Notes: generated by a model not told the origin, from the letters alone. 23,667 nucleotides of DNA from Parcubacteria group bacterium (GCA_041657845.1 JBBABD010000013.1:1-23667); one strand, 5' to 3'; counted from the first letter of the stretch, positions 1-7,545 are shown. A program made the numbers and translations.

Positions 1-53
1 TTGGCGATGGGTAAAACCCATCTTAACCGTTCTTCTTTAATTGTTTTTGGCAT
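1..53 (-). CDS. Transposase N-terminus (partial, runs off the window)
   Basis: On the minus strand an ATG at 53 opens a frame that stays open to base 1 and reads MPKTIKEERLRWVLPIA. It has the only strong Shine-Dalgarno in the window, GGAGGA at 70-65, with an 11-base spacing. From memory this opening resembles IS481-like transposases or integrases common in Patescibacteria, in which a helix-turn-helix domain precedes a DDE core. Only 17 residues are visible, so the family is a recollection and no catalytic residue can be checked. It diverges from scpA and is the only gene on this strand. Confidence 0.5.
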   Translation of the reverse strand, partial: MPKTIKEERLRWVLPIA

Positions 54-64
54 ATTGATACACA

Positions 65-88
65 TCCTCCAAGATAACTCTATCTTGG
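65..88 (-). promoter_or_regulatory. Hairpin overlapping the transposase ribosome binding site
   Basis: CCAAGAT (69-75) and ATCTTGG (82-88) form a perfect 7-bp stem with a 6-base loop. On the minus strand the 3' arm ends in CTTGG and runs into AGGA, so the GGAGGA ribosome binding site (70-65) is partly inside the stem. Insertion sequences often use such structures to limit transposase translation from outside transcripts. That role here is inferred. Confidence 0.5.
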
Positions 89-117
89 AAAAACCGCCAT
101 ATGTATGTGGACATTAC

Positions 118-145
118 CTTGGACTCTTCCAAGCTTTTTATTTTT
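118..145 (+). terminator. Terminator-like hairpin upstream of scpA
   Basis: CTTGGA (118-123), a CTCT loop and TCCAAG (128-133) form a 6-bp stem followed by CTTTTTATTTTT. This is the form of a weak rho-independent terminator on the + strand. It lies just outside the proposed insertion-sequence end. It may be the terminator of whatever gene preceded scpA before the insertion. The stem is short, so activity is uncertain. Confidence 0.4.
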
Positions 146-161
146 ATGTTATCGTATAGTT

Positions 162-866
162 ATGGCGTATCATTTTAAATCGGATAAATTCGAGGGACCG
201 CTCGACCTTCTTTTGCAGTTAATTGAGGAGCAGAAAATGAGTATTACGGAAGTAAGTCTGGCAACGGTGGCGGATCAGTATTTGGAGTATCTAAGCCAAA
301 AAGAAAAGATAACACTGGAAAATTTGGCTGATTTTTTGACCGTCGCGTCCAAACTTATCCTCATAAAATCCAAGGCGCTTCTGCCGACGCTGGAGTTTTC
401 TGATGAAGAAGAAAAAGAGATATTGGATCTGGAAAAACAACTGGCCGAGTTTAAGAAATTCAAGGATATTTCTATTTCCATTGGAAAAATGTCCGAGTCG
501 AAAAGAATCAGTTTTTCCAGGGAAAAATTTGTGGCGATAAAAACATTTTTCTATCCCCCGGAGAACATTAATGTTTTTGATTTCAAGAAATATTTTTTGA
601 AAGTGCTGAGTGAAATTCCGGCATTCGAAAAATTGGAGGAAGAAATGGTGCGAGAGGTGATAACTCTGGAAGAAAGAATCGGGCATCTCCATGATTTCAT
701 TAAAGGAAAGATAGAAACATCATTTTCAGAACTAGTTTCCAGCGCGGAAGACAAAATAGATGTAATTGTTTCATTTCTTGCGATGCTGGAAATGGTGAAA
801 CAGAAGATTATAAACGTGGAACAAAATGAATTATTTGAGAATATTAAGATGAAAATTAAAAGTTAA
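162..866 (+). CDS. scpA: Segregation and condensation protein A (kleisin)
   Basis: The product is 234 residues, normal for ScpA. This kleisin subunit bridges the two SMC heads and, with ScpB, forms the bacterial condensin that compacts and separates chromosomes. The family signature is at the N-terminus (KFEGPLDLLLQLIEEQK, residues 9-25), followed by KLILIKSKALLP. An acidic linker (EEEKEILDLE) and a C-terminal winged-helix region (about 175-234) complete the usual order. I chose ATG 162 because the family starts just before this signature. An in-frame ATG at 105 would add 19 hydrophobic residues encoded by the upstream terminator and insertion-sequence end. TATAGT (155-160) lies one base before the start, so a leaderless transcript is possible. 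scpB follows after a 93-base spacer holding a REP-like palindrome. Confidence 0.95.
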   Translation: MAYHFKSDKFEGPLDLLLQLIEEQKMSITEVSLATVADQYLEYLSQKEKITLENLADFLTVASKLILIKSKALLPTLEFSDEEEKEILDLEKQLAEFKKFKDISISIGKMSESKRISFSREKFVAIKTFFYPPENINVFDFKKYFLKVLSEIPAFEKLEEEMVREVITLEERIGHLHDFIKGKIETSFSELVSSAEDKIDVIVSFLAMLEMVKQKIINVEQNELFENIKMKIKS

Positions 867-873
867 ACTTTTT

Positions 874-949
874 TGTCATTCTCGCGGAAGCGGGAATCTA
901 CGTTATCGATTTAAGGGAGTGTAGATTCCGGGTCAAGCCCGGAATGACA
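874..949. repeat. REP-like paired palindrome between scpA and scpB
   Basis: The element opens with TGTCATTC and closes with GAATGACA, and its arms pair (TGTCATTC...GAATCTAC with GTAGATTCC...GGAATGACA). Each arm is also a hairpin by itself: ATTCTCGC-GGAA-GCGGGAAT on the left (one T-G pair) and ATTCCGGG-TCAAG-CCCGGAAT on the right. Two inverted hairpins in one unit is the layout of a BIME, a pair of REP sequences. It is far more GC-rich than other spacers here. A second unit with the same ends lies at 17782-17873. Confidence 0.8.
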
Positions 950-959
950 TGCGGATATT

Positions 960-1508
960 ATGGAATTAGAAAATTTGAAATCAGCGATTGAAAGCCTTTT
1001 GTTCATCAGCGGGGAGCCGATGAAAATAACAAAAATTGCAAAAATTATTGAAGTTTCCAAGGAAGACATTGAAAATGCTCTGATGCTTTTGACCGGAGAT
1101 TATTCAACGCAAAAAAGAGGAATAACGATAATCAAAAAAGAAGATGAAGCTCAAATGGCGACTAGTCCCGAAAATGCTTCTTTTGTGGACAAAGTGGTGA
1201 AAAGCGATCTTCAGGAATCGTTATCAAATGCATCGCTCGAAGTGCTTTCGATCATCGCTTATCGCGGGCCGATTTCGAGAGCCGAAATAGAAGCGATCAG
1301 AGGAGTTAATTGCACTTATACCGTCAGGAATTTGCTGATGAGGGGATTAATCGAGAGAATAGATAATCCGAAAGATTTGCGGGGATATGTCTACAAAATT
1401 TCCTTTGAATTTTTGAAAAAACTGGGGATAGATAGTGTAGATAAATTACCAAGTTACGAAGAATTATCGAAGGATAGTAGGATAGAGAGCGTTGTAGATA
1501 ATAATTAG
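960..1508 (+). CDS. scpB: Segregation and condensation protein B
   Basis: The product is 182 residues, within the usual 170-200 for ScpB. It is two winged-helix domains that dimerise and clamp the middle of ScpA in the SMC complex. Recognisable parts are the opening (ENLKSAIESLLFISGEPM), the helix following LEVLSIIAYRGPISRAEIE (residues about 94-112), and the second wing segment NCTYTVRNLLMRGLIERI. RGYVYKISFEFLKKLGI matches the family's end. The start sits 11 bases after the REP-like unit and has no clear Shine-Dalgarno. Position directly behind scpA is the standard arrangement and suggests co-transcription across the palindrome. Confidence 0.95.
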   Translation: MELENLKSAIESLLFISGEPMKITKIAKIIEVSKEDIENALMLLTGDYSTQKRGITIIKKEDEAQMATSPENASFVDKVVKSDLQESLSNASLEVLSIIAYRGPISRAEIEAIRGVNCTYTVRNLLMRGLIERIDNPKDLRGYVYKISFEFLKKLGIDSVDKLPSYEELSKDSRIESVVDNN

Positions 1509-1513
1509 TTTAA

Positions 1514-1625
1514 AATTTTTAATTCTTAATTTTTGAATTTTTAAATAATTTTTAATGTCTTAATTTTTAAACATTTAGAAATTTAGACATTATTTACAAA
1601 ATTAAAAATTACAAAATTAAAAATT
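1514..1625. repeat. Intergenic word hairpin A (AATTTTTAATT family)
   Basis: The left arm holds AATTTTTAATT (1514-1524). Its exact reverse complement AATTAAAAATT occurs twice on the right (1600-1610, 1615-1625). An inner pair AATGTCT (1554-1560) and AGACATT (1585-1591) lies between them. The whole 112-base spacer can therefore fold into one long imperfect hairpin, ending four bases before the next start codon. The same outer 11-mer, in the same one-left two-right layout, is found before ftsW. There is no T-tract in terminator position and no clear promoter. Confidence 0.75.
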
Positions 1626-1629
1626 CCAC

Positions 1630-2652
1630 ATGTCGACTTCAGCAATGGTTTTAATGCTGGTGATAGCGCCGTTAAATTCGTTTTTATTTGCGAGTAAGTC
1701 TTTTAGCATTCCCAATAATGATCAATCCGCTTCGATCCAGAAAGAAAATTCCGGTTTTGTCGAAGGCGTGGAAAAAGACACGGAAAAATCGGCAGTGAAT
1801 AGCGCCCCAGCTCCAATTCCAATATTCCAGCCGATCAAAAAAGAAACTGCGACAAATCTGGCTATTCCCAATGCCCATTCCTCATTAATTATAGATGTTG
1901 ATACGAAAAAAGTCCTTTACGAAAGTAGCGGCAATGAGCGAAGACAGATTGCGTCACTTACCAAGATGATGACAGCGACGCTGGTTATGGAAAAAATTTC
2001 TAATTTAGACGAGCTGGTTACTATAGGTGAAGAGGAAGTTTATATTGAAGGAACAAAAGTGGGCTGTCCGCGCTCCGGTTATTGCATTAGCCAAAGGTTA
2101 AAAGTGGGAGAAAAGATTTCAACTCTGAGTCTTTTGAAAGCAATGCTTATGAATAGCGCCAATGATGCAGCTTTGGCCTTAGGAAAGCATATTGGAGGAT
2201 CAGAAGAAGCCTTTGTCGACATGATGAATAGAAAAGCCAAAGAGCTAGGTCTCAACGATACTAATTTTTGCACTCCTTCCGGACTGGAACCGGACGGAAG
2301 GGAGTTGGAATGTTATTCATCAGCTCACGATATCGCTTATATCGCTGCTAATTCAATAAAATATGATCTTATTTGGGATATTATGCGCCTTCCAAATAAT
2401 ACTGTTGTAACTTCGGCGGATGGAACTTGCAGCCATACAATTCTTAATACGGACATTGTTCTGAATGATATTACGAATTGCATTGGAGGAAAAACAGGAT
2501 TTACTCCTTTGGCTGGGAGGTCGCTTCTTTTGGGCGCATCGGATCCGACTGGAAAACATAGGATAATAGCAGTGCTTCTGGATGATCCGTATCGATGGCA
2601 GGATATTAAGACGATGATTAGCTGGACATTTCAGTCGTATGAATGGAGATAA
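1630..2652 (+). CDS. D-alanyl-D-alanine carboxypeptidase (peptidase S11, DacA-like)
   Basis: This penicillin-binding enzyme removes the terminal D-Ala from peptidoglycan stem peptides outside the membrane. The 340 residues carry a hydrophobic N-terminus (about 5-21), a low-complexity linker to about residue 80, then the catalytic domain. All three active-site motifs are present: SLTK with nucleophile Ser109 and Lys112, SAN at 176-178, and KTG at 288-290. Six cysteines lie in the catalytic domain, two of them (146, 152) in the segment VGCPRSGYC, where relatives usually have a shorter stretch. The C-terminal amphipathic anchor domain of DacA is absent, so the N-terminal segment probably holds it in the membrane. 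ATG 1630 is the first possible start because a stop lies three codons upstream. mraY follows after 68 bases. Confidence 0.92.
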   Translation: MSTSAMVLMLVIAPLNSFLFASKSFSIPNNDQSASIQKENSGFVEGVEKDTEKSAVNSAPAPIPIFQPIKKETATNLAIPNAHSSLIIDVDTKKVLYESSGNERRQIASLTKMMTATLVMEKISNLDELVTIGEEEVYIEGTKVGCPRSGYCISQRLKVGEKISTLSLLKAMLMNSANDAALALGKHIGGSEEAFVDMMNRKAKELGLNDTNFCTPSGLEPDGRELECYSSAHDIAYIAANSIKYDLIWDIMRLPNNTVVTSADGTCSHTILNTDIVLNDITNCIGGKTGFTPLAGRSLLLGASDPTGKHRIIAVLLDDPYRWQDIKTMISWTFQSYEWR

Positions 2653-2667
2653 TATAAATCACTAAAC

Positions 2668-2715
2668 AATCGCGAAACTAATCGCGAATAATCTCGAATA
2701 AATTTTAGCGATATA
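2668..2715. repeat. Intergenic word repeat B (TCGCGAA family)
   Basis: AATCGCGAA occurs at 2668-2676 and 2680-2688, and AATCTCGAA at 2690-2698, making a short direct-repeat array. TTTTAGCGATAT on the right is partly complementary to it. The array ends a few bases before the mraY start. The same words form fuller hairpins before pgk and before the membrane protein at 8894. Confidence 0.65.
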
Positions 2716-2720
2716 TCTCA

Positions 2721-3830
2721 ATGCAGATTGCGCAAATACAAACAATTCCGCAGGTAGTTGAAATTCTGAAGGTCTTAACGACCGGATTTTTGGCTTTTGT
2801 TTTGGCTTTTTTAGTTACCCCTATTTGGACCCACTTCCTCTATAAATATAAAATAGGAATAAAAATAAAGGACAAGTCGGTCGATGGGAAAGAACTTACT
2901 TATGTTAATCATCTTCATGCCGGAAAAAACGGCACTCCGACTATGGGCGGACTCATCATTTGGTTTTCGGTAGCCGTTCTGGTTTTTGCTTCTCATTTTT
3001 TATTTCCATTTATTGCCAAATGGACTGGCATCAATTTTTTTGCCAGACTGGATTTTTACAGTCGTTCTCAGGTCTGGCTTCCTCTCTTTGCATTAATTTC
3101 AGCAGGGATTTTGGGTTTAGTTGATGATTTTATGAGCGTTAAGGGTTGCGGAAAAAACAAAGGCGGAGGGATGAGATTTGCGATGAGGTTTTGGTGGCTT
3201 TTGGTGATTGCCGGAATCGGATCCTGGTGGTTTTTTTCAAAATTGGGCTGGGATAGGATTCACATTCCAGCTTATGGAGATGTGTCTATCGGATTTTGGT
3301 ATATTCCGCTTTTCATTTTTGTTATCTTGTATTCAGCCATTTCATCCAATGAAACTGATGGACTGGATGGACTGGATGGAGGAATATTGGCCATCGCTTT
3401 TTCGTCTTTTGCGCTGATTTCTTTTTTTCAAAATAAGCTGGATCTGGCTGCTTTTTGTGCGGCAATCGGCGGAGCGCTTCTGGCCTTTCTCTGGTTTAAT
3501 ATTTTTCCAGCCAGATTTATTATGGGCGATACAGGCGCGGTTTCGCTTGGCGCGACGCTGGGAGTGGTAGCAATGCTTACTAATTCAGTTATAGCTTTGT
3601 TTATTATAACTTTTATTTATATTTTGGAATCGGGAAGCGTGGTAATCCAGCTTTTCAGCAAGAAATTTTTCCATCGAAAAGTATTTTTGGCAGCTCCAAT
3701 CCATCACCATTTTGAAGCCAAGGGCTGGCCGGAAACTAAAGTGACAATGAGAGCCTGGATTATTACCATAGTCATGGCGCTGGTTGGAGTGATTATGGGA
3801 ATTTTAGGAGGGGGAAGATTCCATCAGTAA
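2721..3830 (+). CDS. mraY: Phospho-N-acetylmuramoyl-pentapeptide-transferase
   Basis: MraY moves phospho-MurNAc-pentapeptide from UDP to undecaprenyl phosphate, giving lipid I on the inner face of the membrane. The 369 residues form about ten hydrophobic segments. Signature stretches are GTPTMGGL (71-78), the catalytic pair Asp135-Asp136 in LVDDFMSVKG, TDGLDGL (212-218), MGDTGA with Asp270, and APIHHHFEAKGW (325-335) with the conserved histidines. The TDGLDGL codons contain a tandem 9-base repeat (GATGGACTG), so the protein reads LDGLDGG where the family usually has LDGLA. All key residues remain. ATG 2721 gives the expected N-terminus. No Shine-Dalgarno is visible. Confidence 0.96.
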   Translation: MQIAQIQTIPQVVEILKVLTTGFLAFVLAFLVTPIWTHFLYKYKIGIKIKDKSVDGKELTYVNHLHAGKNGTPTMGGLIIWFSVAVLVFASHFLFPFIAKWTGINFFARLDFYSRSQVWLPLFALISAGILGLVDDFMSVKGCGKNKGGGMRFAMRFWWLLVIAGIGSWWFFSKLGWDRIHIPAYGDVSIGFWYIPLFIFVILYSAISSNETDGLDGLDGGILAIAFSSFALISFFQNKLDLAAFCAAIGGALLAFLWFNIFPARFIMGDTGAVSLGATLGVVAMLTNSVIALFIITFIYILESGSVVIQLFSKKFFHRKVFLAAPIHHHFEAKGWPETKVTMRAWIITIVMALVGVIMGILGGGRFHQ

Positions 3831-3834
3831 GTTG

Positions 3835-3903
3835 CGCTAATAATCGCTAATATTAACGAATTTATTCGAATTCATTCGATATAATTCGCGACAATTTGCA
3901 TAT
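3835..3903. repeat. Intergenic word hairpin C (TCGCGAA family) with a TATAAT
   Basis: The spacer between mraY and pgk is an imperfect palindrome centred near ATTCGAAT (3864-3871). AATCGCTAAT-type words lie on the left and AATTCGCGAC-type words on the right. It contains TATAAT at 3880-3885, 18 bases before the pgk start, with no good -35 box. Its last 19 bases with the start codon, GCGACAATTTGCATATATG, recur with one change at 8878-8896. Confidence 0.7.
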
Positions 3904-4956
3904 ATGAAAAAAATACAAAACGCAGATTTAAAAGACAAAAAAGTATTGCTGAGAGTGGATTTTAACGTTTCTCTGGAGAAGGGAGACGTAAAGGAGAAAT
4001 ACAAGATAAGGGCATGCAGAGAATCACTCATTTATCTTATGTCGCAAGATGCGAAAGTAGCATTGCTTACCTATTTTGGCCGTCCGGGAGGGAAAAAAGA
4101 TCCTCGATATTCATTAGATCAGATTAAGGACGACGTAGAAGATATTTTGGACTGTAAAGTTAAATTTGTTTCTGATTGCATTGGGGAAGAAGTGAAAAAA
4201 ACAGTAGATAATTTAGAAAAAGGAGAGGTAGCTTTGCTGGAGAATGTAAGATTTTATTCCGAAGAAGGGGATGTGGAAAAAGGCACATCCTATGATCCGG
4301 AATTTGCCAAAAAATTAGCAGACGGATTTGATATTTTTATCAATGAAGCATTCAGCCAATCTCATCGGAATCAGGCTTCTATTACGGGAATAGAAAATAT
4401 TTTACCTAGCTATGCCGGTCTTTGGCTTCAAAAAGAAATAGAGCATCTGGATAGGGTCAAAAATAATCCCCAGCATCCGGCAGTGGCGATTATCGGCGGA
4501 GCCAAAATTGAGACCAAACTTCCGCTAATAAAAAGTTTTGAAGAAAGTTATGACAATATTTTGGTCGGAGGAAAAATCGCCAACGAAGCAATTGATGAAA
4601 AAATAACTTTTGGCGAAAAAGTGATGCTTCCGGTTGATTTTTCAGGCGATAGGCTGGATATTGGCAAAGAAACCATTAAAAATTTCTCGGAAATTATTAA
4701 AAACGCCAAAACAATTGTCTGGAACGGTCCGATGGGAAAATTTGAAGAAAGTCCGTATGATTTGGGGACGAAAGAGATATTGAAAGCCGTGATAGAAAGC
4801 GGGGAATATTCTTTGCTGGGAGGGGGAGAATCGGTAGAGATTTTGGAAAAAGAGAATGCAATGGAAAAAATATCTTTTGTTTCGACCGGAGGGGGAGCAA
4901 TGCTGGAATATCTGTCCGGCAATCCGATGCCGGGGTTGGAGGCGCTAAATGATTAG
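3904..4956 (+). CDS. pgk: Phosphoglycerate kinase, compact form
   Basis: Pgk transfers the 1-phosphate of 1,3-bisphosphoglycerate to ADP, an ATP-forming step of lower glycolysis. The motifs are in order: RVDFNVSL (17-24), FGRPGG (58-63), LLENVRF (111-117), INEAFSQSHR (146-155), GGAKIETKL (198-206), VWNGPMGKFE (272-281), and the nucleotide-binding FVSTGGGAMLE (325-335). At 350 residues it is about 40 shorter than typical Pgk. The loss is mainly between VGGKIANEA and LDIGKETI (about 222-258), where two loops of the C-terminal domain are reduced. Tyr replaces the usual His before FGRP. It is followed by eno, whose promoter overlaps this gene's end. Confidence 0.95.
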   Translation: MKKIQNADLKDKKVLLRVDFNVSLEKGDVKEKYKIRACRESLIYLMSQDAKVALLTYFGRPGGKKDPRYSLDQIKDDVEDILDCKVKFVSDCIGEEVKKTVDNLEKGEVALLENVRFYSEEGDVEKGTSYDPEFAKKLADGFDIFINEAFSQSHRNQASITGIENILPSYAGLWLQKEIEHLDRVKNNPQHPAVAIIGGAKIETKLPLIKSFEESYDNILVGGKIANEAIDEKITFGEKVMLPVDFSGDRLDIGKETIKNFSEIIKNAKTIVWNGPMGKFEESPYDLGTKEILKAVIESGEYSLLGGGESVEILEKENAMEKISFVSTGGGAMLEYLSGNPMPGLEALND

Positions 4957-4959
4957 TTG

Positions 4960-4968
4960 TGGTATAAT
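4960..4968 (+). promoter_or_regulatory. Extended -10 promoter for eno
   Basis: TGGTATAAT is a perfect extended -10 (TG-N-TATAAT), starting four bases after the pgk stop. No good -35 lies 17 bases upstream, which extended -10 promoters tolerate. It would start eno transcription near 4975, giving a leader of about 70 bases that includes word hairpin D. Confidence 0.6.
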
Positions 4969-4988
4969 ATTATCATACAGAGCTAATA

Positions 4989-5037
4989 AATTTTCAATTT
5001 TCAAATTTTGTAAATTTATCACTGATAATTGAAAATT
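4989..5037. repeat. Intergenic word hairpin D in the eno leader
   Basis: AATTTTCAATT (4989-4999) and its exact complement AATTGAAAATT (5027-5037) form an 11-bp stem. Inside it TTATCA-C-TGATAA makes a second small hairpin. The structure would lie in the 5' leader of the eno transcript and ends eight bases before the start codon. Confidence 0.7.
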
Positions 5038-5045
5038 CCGAATTT

Positions 5046-6341
5046 ATGTCAAAGATACAGAAAATTTATGCTAGGGAAATTTTGGATTCAAGGGGCGATC
5101 CGACTGTGGAAGTTGAGGTTGAACTAGAAAGCGGAGTAAAATGCGTGGCGGCAGTACCATCGGGCGCTTCAACCGGATCATACGAAGCGATCGAACTTCG
5201 CGATGGAGACAAAAGCCGATATCAGGGCAAAGGCGTCTTGAAAGCAGTGAAGAATGCAAATGAAGAAATTCAAGAAGCGCTTCTTGGAAAAGAATCGGAA
5301 AACCAAAAAGAGATTGATGAAATAATGATAAAACTGGATGGAACAGAAAATAAATCAAGGCTTGGAGCCAATGCGATACTGGGAGTATCTTTAGCGGTTT
5401 GCCGCGCATCTGCCGCAGAACAGAAAAAACCATTATATCAATATATCGCTGAAACTTTTGGGATAAAAAGCAAGAAATACAATCTTCCCATCCCGATGTT
5501 TAATGTTTTGAATGGCGGACAGCATAGCGATTCGGGGCTTTCTATTCAAGAATTCAAAATTGTTCCCACAGGAGTAATAAGTTTCAAAGAACAACTTCGG
5601 GCGGGAAGTGAAATTTTTCATGCCCTTAAAAAAATATTGGAAAACAATGAACAGAAAACCAGCGTGGGAGACGAGGGAGGATTTGCTCCGAACCTGGAAA
5701 GCAATACTCAGGCATTAGAATTAATTTGTCAGGCCATAAAAGAAGCTGGATATGCTCTTGGCAGTCAAGTTAATATCGGTTTGGATGCTGCGGCTAGCTC
5801 TTTTTTCAACAAAGATGACAATCAATATTTTTTGGAACCGGAAAAAGTGGCGCTCAGCCGGGAAAGCTTAATAAATTTATACAGAGAATGGATTGATAAA
5901 TATAGCGTAATTTCAGTAGAAGACGGACTCAATGAAGATGACTTCGAAGGATGGGGGATTTTGACCAAAAAATTGGAAGAAAAAAATCCATCCCCGGATA
6001 TTTCGAAAGTAATTGGGAAATATATGACTATTGGCGATGATTTGCTGGTGACCAATACAAAACGGCTAAAAAAAGCGATTGAAACCAAAGCTTGCAACAG
6101 CGTGCTTATTAAAGTAAATCAAATCGGAACGCTTTCTGAAACAGTTGAATGCATCAAACTGGCTCACAAAAATAATATGAAAACGGTAATTTCCCACCGA
6201 AGCGGAGAAACGACAGATGATTTTATTTCCGATTTGGCTGTCGGAACCGGATCGGAGTTTATGAAATCCGGATCGCTTTCCCGGGGCGAAAGGCTTTGTA
6301 AATATAATAGACTTACGAAGATTGAGGAAGAAATAAAATAA
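5046..6341 (+). CDS. eno: Enolase (phosphopyruvate hydratase)
   Basis: Enolase converts 2-phosphoglycerate to phosphoenolpyruvate in the cytoplasm. The 431 residues are full length. Visible active-site parts include the mobile loop GASTGSYEA (40-48), Glu169 in IQEF, Glu210 in GDEGGFAPN, and Mg ligands Asp247, Glu292 (SVEDG) and Asp331 (IGDD). The catalytic base is Lys356 (LIKVNQIGT). HRSGE starts at His384, and Lys407 lies in FMKSG. The C-terminal stretch reads KSGSLSRGER where many bacterial enolases have KTGAPSRSER, a modest variation that keeps the lysine and arginines. It follows pgk with its own extended -10 promoter. Confidence 0.96.
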   Translation: MSKIQKIYAREILDSRGDPTVEVEVELESGVKCVAAVPSGASTGSYEAIELRDGDKSRYQGKGVLKAVKNANEEIQEALLGKESENQKEIDEIMIKLDGTENKSRLGANAILGVSLAVCRASAAEQKKPLYQYIAETFGIKSKKYNLPIPMFNVLNGGQHSDSGLSIQEFKIVPTGVISFKEQLRAGSEIFHALKKILENNEQKTSVGDEGGFAPNLESNTQALELICQAIKEAGYALGSQVNIGLDAAASSFFNKDDNQYFLEPEKVALSRESLINLYREWIDKYSVISVEDGLNEDDFEGWGILTKKLEEKNPSPDISKVIGKYMTIGDDLLVTNTKRLKKAIETKACNSVLIKVNQIGTLSETVECIKLAHKNNMKTVISHRSGETTDDFISDLAVGTGSEFMKSGSLSRGERLCKYNRLTKIEEEIK

Positions 6342-6342
6342 G

Positions 6343-6437
6343 CTCATAAAGCTATAAAGTTTTTAAAGTTCATAAAGTATGCATATTGTAATTGTTTTTG
6401 CGCTTTATAAACTTTATAACTTTATAAACTTTTAAAC
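6343..6437. repeat. Intergenic word hairpin E (ATAAAG family)
   Basis: The left half repeats words such as CATAAAGCTATAAAGTTT and the right half repeats the complement, CTTTATAAACTTTATAAC. A perfect 10-bp pair is TATAAAGTTT (6353-6362) with AAACTTTATA (6409-6418). The array ends two bases before the next start codon. No Shine-Dalgarno or good promoter is visible inside it. Confidence 0.7.
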
Positions 6438-6439
6438 TC

Positions 6440-7450
6440 ATGCAAATTATCTGCATTGGATCATCGGCAAAAGATGTTTTTTATCCCACGGAAAAAGGGC
6501 ATATTGTTGATACCCCGGAAGATTTGGAATCGCAAAAAAAATTCTGTTTTGAGCTTGGCGCCAAATATCAAGTGGAAGATCGATACGAATCCATTGGAGG
6601 ATGCGCAGCCAATGTGGCGGTGGGACTTTCCAGATTAGGCATAAAAACTTATTGCTATACAAAAATAGGAAAAGATAATTTGGGAGAATGGATTGTTGAA
6701 GAGCTTAAGCGCGAGGGGGTGGATAAAGAGTTTGTGGAAATCGAAAAAGATTGCCAGAGTGATTTGTCAGCCATAATTGTGGACAAAAAGAGCGGAGAGC
6801 ATACAATATTTTTCAATCGTGATGCCAATGAGAGATTAGAAATATTTCCCGAAAAACTGAAAAAAGCCGATTGGATTTTTGTGAGTGCTTTAAACAGCAG
6901 CGAGTTTGTTAAATGGGAAGAAAATCTAGGCAAGATTGTTGGAGTTTGCAAGGAAAGGGGAATAAAGTTGGCGCTTAATCCAGGCCAATCTAATATTAAA
7001 GAAAATTGCGCTAAAATTATTGAAGCAATAAAACAGAGCCAAATTCTGATGCTTAATAAAGATGAAGCGATTGAAATTATGTCGCGAGAAAAAAAATATT
7101 CAGCCGAAGATCTAAATGATGAAATATTTTTGCTGGAAAATCTCAAAGCGATGGGACCAGAAACGGTAACACTTACAGATGGAGCGCGCGGAGCCTGGCT
7201 TCTTGAAGGCAACTCTTTTTTGCAAACGGAAACTATTGGAAAAAATCCAGTGGAAACAACTGGAGCGGGAGATGCTTTTTCCAGCGGTTTTTTGGCAGCT
7301 CATCTTAAGGGAAAAGACGCTGAAGAATGTTTAAAATGGGGAATTGCCAATAGCGGAAATTCTTTGAACTTTTTTGGAGCAACAGGAGGGCTTTTGAAGG
7401 AAGAAGGAATGCTTGAAAAAATAAAAGAAGTTGAAATTAAAAAAATATAG
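6440..7450 (+). CDS. PfkB-family carbohydrate or nucleoside kinase
   Basis: This is a ribokinase-fold kinase that phosphorylates a sugar or nucleoside with ATP. The 336 residues show the first PfkB signature around SIGGCAANVAVGLSRLG (51-67) and the second, ETTGAGDAFSSGFLAA, where Asp278 is the catalytic base and GAGD (275-278) forms the anion hole. SGEHTIFFNRDAN (about 119) would line the substrate side. The substrate cannot be read from the sequence. Ribose, fructose phosphates and adenosine are all used within this family. Position behind pgk and eno suggests a role in carbohydrate entry or salvage, which is inference only. Confidence 0.9.
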   Translation: MQIICIGSSAKDVFYPTEKGHIVDTPEDLESQKKFCFELGAKYQVEDRYESIGGCAANVAVGLSRLGIKTYCYTKIGKDNLGEWIVEELKREGVDKEFVEIEKDCQSDLSAIIVDKKSGEHTIFFNRDANERLEIFPEKLKKADWIFVSALNSSEFVKWEENLGKIVGVCKERGIKLALNPGQSNIKENCAKIIEAIKQSQILMLNKDEAIEIMSREKKYSAEDLNDEIFLLENLKAMGPETVTLTDGARGAWLLEGNSFLQTETIGKNPVETTGAGDAFSSGFLAAHLKGKDAEECLKWGIANSGNSLNFFGATGGLLKEEGMLEKIKEVEIKKI

Positions 7451-7454
7451 CCAT

Positions 7455-7541
7455 AGTCTATAAAGCTAAAAGTCTATAAAGTCTAAATTTATTTAAATTC
7501 TTTACGACTTTACGACTTTATGTCTTTACGACTTTTGACTG
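7455..7541. repeat. Intergenic word hairpin F (ATAAAG family)
   Basis: AGTCTATAAAG occurs twice on the left (7455-7465, 7471-7481). The right half repeats ACTTTACGACTTTATG-type words, the approximate complement. The array ends five bases before the next start codon. It shares the core ATAAAGT with the preceding spacer, so adjacent spacers carry related arrays. Confidence 0.7.
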
Positions 7542-7545
7542 AACT

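Larger units (their letters stand above)
1..113 (-). mobile_element. End of an insertion sequence, probably IS481-like (partial)
   Basis: The minus strand holds a transposase start (1-53), a strong ribosome binding site, a hairpin, and then at 113 the sequence TGTCCACATAC reading inwards. IS481-family elements begin with TGT and place the transposase start a short way inside the end, so I place the element boundary near 113. The other end lies outside the window, so neither the second inverted repeat nor a target duplication can be seen. The boundary and the family are inferences. Confidence 0.45.

Noticed and set aside
105..161. Start of scpA at ATG 105, adding 19 residues
   Set aside because: The added residues are translated from the terminator-like hairpin and the proposed insertion-sequence end, and the ScpA family begins just before KFEGPLDLLL. 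ATG 162 fits.
867..959. Rho-independent terminator after scpA
   Set aside because: The paired hairpins have no T-tract after them and match the layout of REP units, with a second related unit at 17782.
1509..1629. CRISPR array in AT-rich repeated spacers
   Set aside because: The repeats are short, degenerate and mutually complementary, with no constant repeat and spacer lengths and no cas genes.
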